Notes: generated from the letters alone by a model not told the origin. DNA of 64,000 nt from Trifolium pratense (GCF_020283565.1 NC_060062.1:26224251-26288250); one strand, 5' to 3'. Shown: positions 35,142 through 46,015, counted from the stretch's first letter. Program-made: numbers and translations.

Positions 35142-35325
35142 GGAAAATGCTAAACAGTGTCCCGGGGCACTGCTTAAACATCTTAAAATAGAAATTCTGT
35201 CTCGAAATGCGTGCATTCAATGCCTCAAAAGTACAAAAAGTTGTCTTTTCAATATAAATTTTATTTTTCATTTTATTTTTAGGTATGCTTAACAAGTGCC
35301 CCGGGGGCACTGTTTAGCATGACCC
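35142..35325. mobile_element. Mutator-type MITE, 184 bp
   Basis: Ends GGAAAATGCTAAACAGTG and, inverted, GGGTCATGCTAAACAGTG. Each end carries its own GTGCCCCGGGGCAC-like palindrome. An exact 9-bp duplication TTTATTTAA flanks it (35133-35141 and 35326-35334), as for Mutator-like elements. Confidence 0.85.
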
Positions 35326-35336
35326 TTTATTTAATA

Positions 35337-35428
35337 CTCCCTCCGACCTTAATTATAAGTAAATGTCACTTTTTAGATACATTGAATAACTAATGTATCT
35401 AGGCCACTTTCAATAATGCCGAAGGGAG
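35337..35428. mobile_element. Stowaway-type MITE, 92 bp
   Basis: Starts CTCCCTCCGACCTTAATTAT and ends GCCGAAGGGAG, flanked by TA on both sides. It begins two bases after the preceding MITE's target duplication. Confidence 0.7.
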
Positions 35429-35454
35429 TATACAATAAGAATTTCAATAATGTC

Positions 35455-35530
35455 GCGATCGGAAGGAGGCTGGAACCACTTGATGCCAGAACTGACCCCA
35501 AACCAAATTAAACTATGGTGAAAAAAAAAT
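35455..35530 (+). mobile_element. 5'-truncated SINE with 16-bp target duplication
   Basis: Contains GGAGGCTGGAACCACTTGAT, AGAACTGACCCC and AACTATGGTG, then an A-run. It is the 3' half of the SINE seen in full at 62483 and 63147. The exact duplication GAATTTCAATAATGTC flanks it (35439-35454 and 35531-35546). Confidence 0.85.
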
Positions 35531-35589
35531 GAATTTCAATAATGTCACTAGTTAGTCTAATTAAATAAATTTGTACACCTCCAATTTTA

Positions 35590-36560
35590 AATATGAGTTA
35601 AAAAAATATAGGTTTGGAAGGGTTCAATTCGATATTTTATCAAAACTTTTGGAAATTATGTGGCGGTGATATTTGGAAAAAAAAAACAAAAACCTTGTGG
35701 CTTAGGAGGGGGTACTTTCCTACGAAAACTTAATGAGACAAATATTTTTCTTATTCAGAAGTGTGATAATCGGATTTCCATTAAAGAGTTGCATCTCATT
35801 TCTTTGTGTAATAATGTGCATAAAATGATGTCTAAAATATTTGCTAGTAGATTGTAGTTTTGCCTCAATAAATGTATCTCTTCGGAGTAATCGGTGTTTG
35901 TTGAAGGGAGATCTATCTATGATAATGGTATTGTGGTCATGGAGGTTATCCATGCTTTGAAGAGACGAACTACAGGGAGGAAGAGTGAATTGGCGTTGAA
36001 ATTAGTAAGGCATATGATAGAGTGGATTGGGGGAATCTTAGAGGTGTACCAAAGAGAATGGGCTTTGGTGAGAAGTGGTCTGGATGGGTTCAAATCATTA
36101 GTGATGCTGAACAAGAAAACCTTGCACAGATCCTAGGGGTTCGTCATACCGACAATTATTTGGGTTTTCCCTCTATCATTGGGAGGAGCAAGAAGGAATT
36201 TTCTCGTACATCAAAGATTGAATTTGGAAGAAAATAAATTCTTCAGGCGATCCTGTCTTATACTATGAATTTTATATTTTATCATCCATTGCGGTTACCG
36301 ATATTGAAATAATATGTTGAATGACTTCTGGTGGGATGGTGGAGTTAATAACAAGGGGATCAGGTGGTTGGCTTGGGATAGATTGACTTGTCCAAAGGCT
36401 GTTGGAGTTTGGGTTTATGTAACTTTCAAGCGTTCAATATGGTCATGATAGCTAGGTAAGCGTGGCGCATCATCCAATATCTGGATATGTATTTGGTGTT
36501 TTTGGGATATTGTCTTCTCGTGAAGGAGGTATGGGGGAAGGTTGCTCAAGGTTGTTTAAC
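35590..36560 (+). pseudogene. LINE reverse transcriptase, decayed
   Basis: Fragments in several frames match plant L1-type reverse transcriptase: NETNIFLIQKCDNRISIKELHLISLCNNVHKMMSKIFASRL, FVEGRSIYDNGIVVMEVIHALKR, WGNLRGVPKRMGFGEKWSGW, then ILGVRHTDNYLGFPSIIGRSKKEF. Stops and frameshifts separate them, and both ends are missing. It carries no function. Confidence 0.85.
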
Positions 36561-36956
36561 ATTTAATATATCCCCTAAGTTTTGCAATGTTAAAGGTTGC
36601 TAAACATTTAATAATTTTAAGATAACACAAGCTTAGACCCCTTTTGAAATTAGGGAGAAACATTCGATCAAGCAACTGTGACAAGTTTCTTAGATGTACT
36701 AGACTTGATAAAACTACAAATCCAAGTATATAAATGTGAAAATTATACTCCATCAATTCCTTAATTAAATTACATACTTAACCAACTGCACTAGAGCACT
36801 TCCAATTTTCAAAAGATGAACACCATAGGTTTGTCTTGGAAAATAAAAACAACCAAATAAGTAATAGGGAAATTTCTTAGAGAAAAAACCAAGAAGATTC
36901 TATAAATAGGCAGACTTTCTAATTAAGATATTTTCAATATATAAAATCTACATTTA

Positions 36957-37139
36957 TTAACCAAGTCATTGGGCTCAAGTGGTTAATGAGCTTCACCAAA
37001 AAGGACGGATTTCAGAAGAACCCGGATTCGATTCTTGTGTGGAACAATTTATTGGCTAGGCTTTACTTACCGCGCGGCCGAACTCTGGACTATTAGGGCC
37101 CTTTTCCCCTAGGAATCAGAGAGTTATAAATCAAAAAAA
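36957..37139 (+). mobile_element. tRNA-derived SINE, 183 bp
   Basis: A-box-like GGGCTCAAGTGGTTAATGAG and B-box-like CCCGGATTCGATTCTTGTG lie near the 5' end. The body contains CCGCGCGGCCGAACTCTGG and the tail is A-rich. A duplication ATAAAATCTACATTTA (36941-36956) recurs with one change at 37140-37155. It differs from the SINE family at 35455/62483. Confidence 0.85.
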
Positions 37140-37179
37140 ATAAAATCTGCATTTACTCAAATGAAGAAGCTGACATTAA

Positions 37180-37330
37180 TGGTCTGTTGGGTTCAATGGA
37201 AAGAAAGTTGGATGAAAGAAAATTACGAAAACCAATGAATGAACATTGACTATAAAGTAGTCTAAGTTCATTCATTGGTTTTTGTAATTTTCTTTCCTCC
37301 AACTTTCTTTTCATAGAACCAAATTGACCC
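37180..37330. mobile_element. Foldback MITE (Tourist-like), 151 bp
   Basis: Nearly complete palindrome: GGAAAGAAAGTTGGATGAAA and AAATTACGAAAACCAATGAA in the left arm are mirrored in the right arm, with a short centre near TATAAAGTAGTC. TAA flanks both ends (37177-37179 and 37331-37333). Confidence 0.75.
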
Positions 37331-37423
37331 TAAGTGGCACCATAATTTTTGAAAAGATACGTAAGCTACATCAAATCAAAGACTCATTCTAAATAATTAA
37401 AATTAAGTTTTATTTTAATTAAG

Positions 37424-37560
37424 GGTGGCAAACCGAGCCGGGCCGACCTGTTTAACCTGGCATTTTTGTGGGTTGAGACAAAGTTTTTGGCTCGGTGTCT
37501 TAAGTTGGCCTGCCCGTCTAAAAAGCAGGCGGATTGGCCCGCAGCGTATTTATAATTTCT
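37424..37560. mobile_element. One-ended hAT-like fragment
   Basis: AAGGGTGGCAAACCGAGCCG followed by GGCCGACCTG and TGGCCTGCCCGT resembles hAT ends like those at 5534 and 23109. No matching right end was found. Next to it, at 37572-37620, is a short piece related to the centre of the repeat at 61630. Confidence 0.4.
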
Positions 37561-37619
37561 TGAGCTTCTCTTTCATTTAATATGTTATATGTTATTGAGA
37601 CTCGTCAAGATTAACGGTC

Positions 37620-38728
37620 TGTGCATTTTTAACCCCATAAAAAAATTTCAACTCTGTTGCAGCTCATCCCAATATGTTAATGTACCTCTACCATTGGAAA
37701 CATATAAGCAGTGATGTTATTTTAACTCATTTTCAAGAAATGGATGATAAACAATTTTCATCGTAAATGTATTGCGTCAAAAAATATTATTTCTCATTTT
37801 CAATATAATTTATTGTATATCCGTCAAAAAATATATAATTTAGTGTATAATTTCTTTGATATTTATTTAACCACATCATTATTAAATATATGGATCCGTC
37901 ACTACGAAATAAATAAAATTTGATAAAAAATTATTTTACTTGAGAATCAAATTCAACCTCTCTGAAACAATCTATCTTAAAAAAATCTTATTAACTACTT
38001 GAGATTTAATTTAATACTACTAGTTAACATGAATAAGTCAGAAAAATGATGTGTCAAAAAAAAGTCAGAAAAATGATAGTATAGACTCTGATGTGATACG
38101 TGTACGGATGACTTTTATTAATGATATGTTTTTATTAATTAATAATCATGACATGAGAGCAACGTAAATGACTTTTTTTAAAAAATTAGAATTTTTGAAC
38201 CAATTTTTTTTAGAACTTATGCAAATAGCTTATATATATATTATTATAAGTTTGTCAAGATAGTTTATGATAAAATAATTTATAAAATTATAAATTTCAC
38301 TACTGTGAACTTATAAAATAGCATAAAACCTAATTTATATTACATAAACTCTAAAAAAAAGTTGGGTCAAACGGACTATAACATTTTTTTTTTCACAGAG
38401 CAACATTAATGACTTAGATCCTACTTTTCAGGGATTACTATTTATTTAAACATTTTCTCGTCATTCATCGACTATATAATTATGTAGCAGTCCATTCTTC
38501 TTTTTTTTTTAAAAAAAAAATAGTTTATTTACTAGAAATTTTACTCTTAAGATAGATGAAATGATCAGGCTGTTCGAACCTCCGACCCTTACATATTTTT
38601 CTTTGATATTTTTTTTTATTAAATGTTCTGTTCTTCATCTACATATTAACAAGAACATTTTTTTTACTAAGAACAGAACTTTTTTTTTTTGTTAATAAAG
38701 AAAAGCTTCTCTTGAAATATTATATAAA
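37620..38728. other. Intergenic spacer
   Basis: AT-rich, no gene. A GCTGTTCGAACCTCCGACCC block at about 38570 is tRNA-like (B-box, minus strand), matching a similar block near 63380-63415. Confidence 0.4.
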
Positions 38729-38760
38729 CTAGTCACTATGTCCGTGCGTTCGCATGGGTC
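38729..38760 (-). mobile_element. Helitron 3' terminus
   Basis: On the minus strand CCATGCGAACGCACGG forms a short hairpin, followed by ACATAGTGACTAG and then T. A hairpin, then CTAG, then T is the Helitron 3' signature, lying 180 bp past the end of the helicase remnant on the same strand. Confidence 0.75.
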
Positions 38761-38910
38761 AATAATTATAGATCGATTATATTATATCTCTTTTGGCTAA
38801 TAAATAAAGTAATTCATACGCGTAAAAACCGAAGATATTTATTGTCTAATTTATTTCCACCAACTTACTTAAACATGAAAATACAAACAATCCTACAAAT
38901 TACGGAAAAT

Positions 38911-40197
38911 TTATTTATAAACTACCTTTGAAGTGGTATTTGTAAGGTTTTCGTTATCATCAACGATTAAAATCTTCAAACCATTTCTCAATGTGAGTCT
39001 TGACACAACAATGTATAACTGACCATGTGAAAATACTGATTGCGGAAGATACACTCCAACATTTTTCAGTGACTGACCCTGACTCTTGTTAATAGTCATG
39101 GCAAATGAAACAACGATAGGAAACTGCCAACATTGAAATTTGAAAGGGATTTTGATATTAGATGGTGTTAAGGATAATCCGGGAATAAAAACTTTGTCGC
39201 ATATATTGCTTTCTGATATTATATTTCCTTCTATAATAAATTGTCTCATCTTTGTAACAATCAACCGAGTTTCATTGCACAACCCATGAGCTGGATCAAT
39301 ATTTCTCAATAACATAACTGAAACTCCAAATTTCAATATTAACTTGTGATTTGGAAGGCCCGAACAGACAATTGTATTTAAAAACTCGGGAGTGTGTATA
39401 TCATCCGGCTTGTCGAAACCAGAGTTATCATTATTTGGAGAATCGTATCTCAAATGTACGTTCTCATCATCGTCTATCAATAACAACATGTACTCATTAA
39501 TCAAGTCAACAATTGAATTTTTTGGAGTCAATATGACTCTATCATGAAAAAATGAAGGATGTTTCATATTATCTAATATAGATGGATATATGACAGTAAC
39601 AATCGAGGCAATAAGATCATTTGAGCTTGAAATCAGAACATCATCTGGAATACGCAGCGTGATGTCAACATCATCTCTGTCTTCAATACTTTCATCACCA
39701 ATTCCCAAAACTCAATCTGACAAGATTTTCCTTTCATGTAGATCCTGACCAACACTACCATGCAAAAGTCTCATATTAGTGGTTAATGTTAATACTTCAC
39801 AGTGATGCCAAATTTTGGATGAATTAATGGTAGCATTTACAACTGCTTGTCTAGTTCCTTTGTGTATGACCGATAGAATTTGTCTAAAATCACCACAAAA
39901 TACTACAACTTTTCCCCCAAAATGAATGTATTTATTGCGCTCATCATAAGGTGTAAGAACATCCCTTAAGCTGCGATCAACTACCTCAAAACAATGTTTG
40001 TGCATCATAGGAGCTTCGTCCCATATAATGATCCTTGCCTTGACAATCAATTGGCTAAATGAATGTTAGGATGAATAGTTCAAGTAGAGTATTCATCCAC
40101 ATTTATGGGAATGCAAAACATGAAATGTGCAGTTCTTCTGCCAAGTAAAAGCAGTGCTGCTACCACTTGATGCAACATTTAAAACAATATCGGCTCT
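38911..40197 (-). pseudogene. Helitron RepHel: C-terminal PIF1-like helicase, broken
   Basis: The frame runs from about 40197 (DIVLNVASSGSSTALLLLGRRTAHF, IPINVDEYST) through LIVKARIIIWDEAPMMHK (motif II, DEAP), VVVFCGDFRQILSV (motif III), TTNMRL, then VMLLRNIDPAHGLCNETRL, FAMTINKSQGQSLKNVGVYL and YIVVSRLTLRNGLKIL (motifs V-VI). A stop after EYST (near 40080) and an in-frame TGA at 39712-39714, replacing a Trp codon (ERKILSD-stop), disable it. The Walker A end and the Rep domain are missing, cut off at the sequence starting near 40208. Confidence 0.9.
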
Positions 40198-40207
40198 TTA
40201 TGTAATA

Positions 40208-40723
40208 TCTATAATCTATAACAATATATAAAGAGGATAGGGGAGTTTGGGCTGACTTTTTCTTTGGTTCATTTTGCCCTTAACTTCCTTTATGGTTTTT
40301 TAATTATTCCATAATTGCCCTTAACTTCCTCTAACTACCTCTTTTTTATTTATGGTTTTTTCATCTATATCTATTCTATCTATAACAATATATAATAGGG
40401 AAGTTTGGGCTGGCTTTTTTTTGTGTCCATTTTGCCCTTAACTTCCTTTAACTACCGCTCTCTTTTTTTAATGGTTTTTTCATCTATATCTATTATATAC
40501 TATATATAAAGAGAATACATGAGTTTTTGTGTAGATTTTTCATAATATCAACATTACCCTTGCTTTTTTTTAGTAGCAACAAAAATCTTTTATTAACAAA
40601 CTTACAATAACATAAAGCACATATTTTTTTAGCAGCTAAAATCTTTTATTAACAAACTAACCATAACATAAGACATATCTTTTTTTTTTGTACATAAGTT
40701 AGGCACAGACAGGCGCGGAACGC
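40208..40723 (+). mobile_element. Stacked Helitron 5' ends
   Basis: Three similar starts occur at about 40208, 40388 and 40500, built on TCTATAACAATATATAAAGA + GGATA. The first two are followed by GGGAAGTTTGGGCTGGCTTT-like and CATTTTGCCCTTAACTTCCT text. A weak 3'-type hairpin (GGCGCGGAACGCC then TAG) ends near 40720. They look like truncated non-autonomous Helitrons inserted into one another. Confidence 0.5.
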
Positions 40724-40760
40724 CTAGATAAACAAATAAAACATCATGTCGAATTTTTAT

Positions 40761-40764
<4 letters not shown>

Positions 40765-40831
<67 letters not shown>
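40765..40831. repeat. (TA)n microsatellite
   Basis: About 33 uninterrupted TA units. Confidence 0.98.
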
Positions 40832-40833
<2 letters not shown>

Positions 40834-40950
40834 CGAACCTTTAATAAATACGGGTCCGCATATATTTTCAAATCAATTAAGCACTATCCTACACGATTTT
40901 GTTTAATAATCTGACTCTTTCAATTCATTTTTTAATACTAATAATTTCAT

Positions 40951-42213
40951 GGGTAAATAGTGTTATACCCCCCTGCAAAATAGACGAGTTTTGCGTTACC
41001 CCCCCTGCAAAATATTTTTTTGAGATTACCCCCCTGCAATGTCAAGATTCTTTGCGTTACCCCCCTGGCTTAACAAGTGGGCATATGACATGGAAGAATC
41101 TTGACGTGGCATGACACGTGGAAATTAATTTATTTTTTATTTATTTTTAATTGCCAACTCATTAATTAATGTGGGTTTTTAATTAAAAAAATGAAAAAAA
41201 ACTTAAAAGTTGTTATATTTTTATGAACTTACTTAAAAGAAAGTTTTTTTTTTTTTGACTAAAAGTTGTTATTATATATATAAAAAAATTCTTATATATA
41301 TATAATAACTAATAATAGAGTAACCAACAAAAAAAAAACGAAGATGAAAAAAAAACAAATAATAATAATAGTAACAAAAAAACTAATAATAATAATATTA
41401 TTATTATTAATTTTTAATAATAATAATAATAATAGTAACCAAAAAACTAATAATAATAATATTATATATTATTATTATTATTAGTTTTTTTTTCATCTTC
41501 GTTTATTTTTTGGTTACTCTATTATTAGTTATTATATATATATAAGAATTTTTTTTTATATATATAATAACAACTTTTATATATAAGAATTTTTTTTTTA
41601 TATATAATAACAACTTTTATATATAAGAATTTTTTGTTTTATATATAATAATAGAGTAACAAAAAAAAACGAAGATGAAAAAAAAAACTAATAATAATAA
41701 TATTATTATTATTAGTTTTTTGGTTACTATTATTATTATTAAAAACTAATAATAATAATAATATTATTATTATTAGTTTTTTGGTTACTATTATTATTAT
41801 TATTAGTTTTTTTTCATCTTCATTTTTTTTTGTTGGTTACTCTATTATTAGTTATTATATTTATATAAGAATTTTTTTATTATATATAATAACAACTTTT
41901 AGTCAAAAAAAAAAAAAAACTTTCTTTTAAGTAAGTTCATAAAAATATAACAACTTTTAAGTTTTTTTTTCATTTTTTTTAATTAAAAACCCACATTAAT
42001 TAATGAGTTAACAATTAAAAATAAATAAAAAATAAATTAATTTCCACGTGTCATGCCACGTCAAGATTCTTCCATGTCATATGCCCACTTGTTAAGTCAG
42101 GGGGGTAACATAAAGAATCTTGACATTGCAGGGGGGTAATCTCGAAAAAATATTTTGCAGGGGGGTAACGCAAAACTCGTCTATTTTGCAGGGGGGTATA
42201 ACACTATTTACCC
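40951..42213. mobile_element. Mutator-type foldback element, 1.26 kb palindrome
   Basis: The two halves are inverted copies: GGGTAAATAGTGTTATACCC at the left end and the same inverted at the right. Arms contain several CCCCCTGCAAAATA / CCCCCTGCAATGTC blocks, GTGGGCATATGACATGGAAG and GACGTGGCATGACACGTGG. An exact 9-bp duplication TAATTTCAT flanks it (40942-40950 and 42214-42222). The centre (about 41330-41830) is made of further small palindromes of (AAT)n/(ATT)n. No coding region. Confidence 0.9.
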
Positions 42214-42360
42214 TAATTTCATTTACCAAAAAAACAACTATAATAATTTTTTTGATGATAAAACTATAATAATTCTAATAGCTATGAATTCCCATTTTAT
42301 TTTTTTTATTATTGATGACAACAAATTATATGAAGTTTTTAGTAGTGGATTAATATAGTT

Positions 42361-42925
42361 TTTATAGTAATTGAAGACCAAAAGAAAGCAAATATCGGGA
42401 AAAGTGAAGATACAAGGACTAGAAGCAAGAAAAGTGGAAAAAGCAGCAAAAAAGGGCAAAAATGTAATAGAGCAGCGCACTATCGTACCCACGATGAGTC
42501 TCAGCGTGGCGCGATGAGAAGACGGATAAAATAGAAGAAAATCTGCTAAAAATCTTTACCATCGTGGCACGATGACTTGTCATCGTGACACGATGATAAC
42601 TTGAAAAATAAGCAGAAAATCTTGAGCAAATCTTCCAACGCACCACGATAGGATCCATCGTGGCCACGATGAGACGAAATTACATGCCATCGTGGCCACG
42701 ATGGGTGCGATGGATGCGCAGAAAAGCCCAAAACCCAGCTGTAAAACTATAAATAGAGCCTTCCTCCTTACAAATTATTCATTCCAAAATATTCCAACAT
42801 ATTCAAGAGTTAGGAGAACTCTAAGGAAGAGGCAAGGAGGCCAAGGAACTCCAAGGCCAACAAGGTTCTTTTCTTTCTGTCTTTGTAATTTATTTTTCCT
42901 AGGTTAGGTGGAGTCGAGAAACTCC
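42361..42925 (+). mobile_element. Promoter-bearing LTR-like retroelement segment
   Basis: Repeated CATCGTGGCCACGATG / CATCGTGGCACGATGA palindromes (about 42480-42715), then CTATAAATAGAGCC as a TATA box at about 42749 and a purine-rich leader. This resembles the U3-R part of a gypsy-class LTR. Ends were not defined. The likely continuation is at 43430-44070, past the LINE insertion. Confidence 0.45.
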
Positions 42926-42927
42926 CT

Positions 42928-43347
42928 TTTTTTTTTATAAAACATTAGCGTGCAAAGGCATCACATGATAACTATGACATCCCAACTATGTTGGCACCCC
43001 ATAATCATCACCTATCATTTGCAGCACCCTAATAAATTTATTAGAAAGAAAGAAAAAAGAGACAAACTTGGGGGGACTAGACCAAAACCCAAGGAAACAA
43101 AAATACAAGGACCCTGCCACTACCTCATTAAAAACCTTTCCTGGAAAACCCCAAGAAATAAAACCAAGGATAAGGGAAAAAGAGTGCAATGGATTTAATG
43201 AAATCTAAAAGACTGAAGACCCATTAAATTACTAATATAATCTCCTTGAACACTAGGCGGAACATTATCCCACCAATAAAAATCATCAACATTGATGCCT
43301 AAAGCAGCTATTTTATCTGCACAACAGTTCCCTTCAAAAATAAAATT
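42928..43347 (-). pseudogene. 5'-truncated LINE, 3' end with RNase H remnant and poly(A)
   Basis: The minus strand reads IFEGNCCADKIAALG...WWDNVPPSVQGDYISNLMGLQSFRF, matching the C-terminal RNase H-like part of plant LINE ORF2. A 3' untranslated stretch ends in an A-run (plus-strand T-run at 42929-42938). Its 5' edge touches the tRNA-Asn sequence. Confidence 0.8.
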
Positions 43348-43371
43348 CGCTAGAAGGAGTGGTTGAACCTC

Positions 43372-43404
<33 letters not shown>

Positions 43405-43421
43405 AACTGAGCTATTCCAGC
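43348..43421 (-). tRNA. tRNA-Asn (anticodon GTT), possibly a pseudogene
   Basis: 74 nt on the minus strand: GCTGGAATAGCTCAGTTGGT, anticodon loop CTGTTAACC with GTT, and a 3' end CTTCTAGCG. Acceptor, D and anticodon stems pair. The T arm reads GGAGG TTCAACC ACTCC, with one mismatch and a changed loop relative to the usual plant GGAGG TTCAAGC CCTCC. A T5 run follows within 12 bases. It abuts a truncated LINE, so it may be a retro-copied tRNA rather than a working gene. Confidence 0.75.
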
Positions 43422-43429
43422 TTCTTATC

Positions 43430-44075
43430 AAATTTCTATAATATTTATAAATTCAGTTATTTCTATTTCAAACTTTTTTGTTGTCTGGTTTTAGTTATTT
43501 TAATATTGATCACATTAGAATAAAATCTAAGGACCTAGTGGATATCACATAGGAAACAAAGCTAGTAATCCCGACTGAATGACAGCATATTAGGGCCTAC
43601 ATGAAACCATTAAATTCAGTATCTGCCGTCTTAGTATAGGATTGGAAAGAACGTTAATTTCTACCTTGCAGAGTATTCATGTGGGTCCCCAGGGTGAAGA
43701 GATCAAAGTTTAAACGAAAAAGTGGAGCTCTGAATAATGGTGTCTAAATAATGTAAAGGTAACCTTTAACTAGGCTTTGTAAAAGCTTGTAATAGAAATA
43801 GGAACATATATTGCTTCAAACCTATTTTCAAGAGTCTAAATCCTTAAAGAGAGAAATAATTGAGCCACCAAGTAGGAGTAAGGGAGGGATCCGATCACAC
43901 TTACTAAAGTACCCGCAAAGATACCTTCTTAAAACAAACAAAGCGAAAACAACTATCCATATTCTTAAGCGAAACTAGTAACCTTGACACAATCTCTGTG
44001 GAGAACGATAAACTTATCACTTTATTACTTGGTAGCGATTTTGTGCACTTGCAGAACCACCGTCAATTATCATAA
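43430..44075 (+). mobile_element. Retroelement LTR-like remnant
   Basis: The text near 43990-44070 (CACAATCTCTGTGGAGAACG, then TTACTTGGTAGCGATTTTGT and GTGCACTTGC) resembles the end of gypsy-class LTRs of legumes. No gag-pol is present. Boundaries uncertain. Confidence 0.4.
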
Positions 44076-44224
44076 GAAAATTGACCCACTTAATTGTCCT
44101 ATGAAATGTTGCAAAAAATGAAATTGATGGTGCTTAATTGTCATTTGAAAATTTTCCTATTTAATTGATGATAATTGATTCCACAATATGATGTTTATTA
44201 CCTTGATCATAATTTTTATCATAA

Positions 44225-44330
44225 TTGGTTTATATGCCATAATGGTTGAGACACTTTATTCACATTAAGTGTTGTGGGTTCGATTCCAATGGTAGACACA
44301 TTTATTATTTATTTTTTAATAATAAAGGTA
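44225..44330 (+). repeat. tRNA-like SINE remnant
   Basis: GCCATAATGGTTGAGACAC (A-box-like) and GTGGGTTCGATTCCAATGG (B-box-like), followed by a T-rich end. No target duplication found. Confidence 0.4.
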
Positions 44331-44784
44331 TTGAAAAAGTTGCCTCCAAAACTACATATGCAAATTAGGGTTACCTAGTTGGATATTACAACCATTATAT
44401 ATAAGAAGATTTAATGCAAATGGTAACTAACGCACAAAAGATATTAGTTAAATGTATAAATTCAAAATTTTTGTCTTAAAAATTGTATATTCAAACATTT
44501 TAAAAATTTAAATTATGATTTTGCTAATGTATCTTTTCTTTTATTTTTCTTTAGAATTTCTTAACTAATACACCCGATGCACTGGTTATCAAGATCATAA
44601 TTTCTTTTGACAAAATGTTTTAGAGCATCTTCGAGTTTTACTTATTTATTACTGTATTATTTTTTTATCCGACCGAGATAATCTTATTTTAAACTATCAT
44701 ATAGTAAATATGGATAACTCTTTCAATAAAAATTCAATAATTAAATTGTCACATTATATAGTAGTTCAGTACGTATTTAATTTT

Positions 44785-44885
44785 TAAGGTTGTTTTTGTC
44801 TAGTGGTGAGGGATTTGGGTAGTATGTTATAGGTTCTTGGTTCGATCTTCAGCTCATTGCAAACCCAAAAAAACTAATAAATATA
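44785..44885 (+). repeat. tRNA-like SINE remnant
   Basis: TTGTCTAGTGGTGAGGGATT (A-box-like) and TTCTTGGTTCGATCTTCAGC (B-box-like), then an A-rich end. Ends not defined. Confidence 0.45.
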
Positions 44886-44926
44886 TTACATGCAATAGAA
44901 TTTTTTTTTAATAGTACTTGTAACTA

Positions 44927-45047
44927 CTCTCTCTGTCCCAAAATATAAGAAAAAATTGGTTAAAAAAATAGTGTATTTTGTTAAATATTTGGACTAAATA
45001 CATCAACTTTCTTTAACCAATTTTCTCTTATATTTTGGAATAGTGAC
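44927..45047. mobile_element. Stowaway-like MITE
   Basis: Left end CTCTCTCTGTCCCAAAATAT. The arms TAAGAAAAAATTGGTTAA and TTAACCAATTTTCTCTTA are inverted. The right terminus is decayed (TTTTGGAATAGTGA). Confidence 0.6.
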
Positions 45048-46015
45048 AATAAATTATCAAGCAAGAGCATGCTAGGACCTGTTTAATTTGTAAAAATATT
45101 TGTAATTTTTATTTTCTAAAATTGTTATAGTTTTATTTATTAACAAGAAAAAATAAACTTTTAAAGTGAGTCATGTGATGAAGATGAGATAAAATGCTAA
45201 CAGAGATTATGTTTTTAGAAAATAATGAAAATAACTTTTTTTTTGAAACAAAATGAAAAAAAAATTTGATACCTTTTTTTGGGTACATTCATATTTTTTA
45301 GTATTTAGTACATTTTGATACTTTTATTGTTTTAAAAAATGTAAAACAATTGTTCAAGTTTATTTTTTATTTTTTGTTTGGACTAATATTTATTAACAAG
45401 TAAAACTAATATAATTTTTTAAAAATGAAAACAACAATATTTTCGTAAAGTAAAATGATCCCAATTTTCTCTGTTTTTTTGGTTTGAGGGGGTGTTAGCT
45501 TAGGTGAAGGATAATGGACACTAAAACTTTGACTTTGGGGTTTTGGATTTGGACCAATAATTAAAGAGTATAAACATTTGAAAAATTCTCTTCCCTCATG
45601 TTTCTCTTGTTGTCCAGAAATTCCATTTTTATCCTTTTCTTTTTTGTCAAACCATTTTTATCCATATTAAAAAACTTTGAAATATGTTTTTCGATGTTTT
45701 TGTAGTTCAAATACTACTTTAAACTGTAAAAATAATTTGGAAAATGCGTTTCGAAGTTTTTTATCATGGGCAAAAATGAAATTTCCAAAGGGAGAAGAGA
45801 AACGTGGGGAGAAGAGAATTTTTCTAAACATTACCATGAGCATCCGAGCCTTGATTGTCTTGTTATTCAAGCTCAAATTTCTCCTTTATTTTTCTCTTTA
45901 TTCTTATATTGTTGGAGTTTTATCGGTGCTTTGATTTTGGTTTCCCTCTTTTTATGATGAGATCTTCTTTTGCCATCCTACCTCCTTCTCGCTCGCCCTA
46001 CACATTTCGATTTTT
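45048..46015. other. Intergenic spacer
   Basis: AT-rich, no gene recognised. Two short partial repeats (TTTTTGATG/TTTTTTGTCAAACC) add nothing clear. Confidence 0.4.

Noticed and set aside
40629..40871. Frame encoding a long Ile-Tyr run (also at 47237-47478)
   Set aside because: Translation of a (TA)n microsatellite.
42361..42760. CATCGTGG/CCACGATG palindromes as a bacterial-type operator array
   Set aside because: They lie upstream of a plant TATA box in what looks like a retroelement LTR; no prokaryotic context exists.
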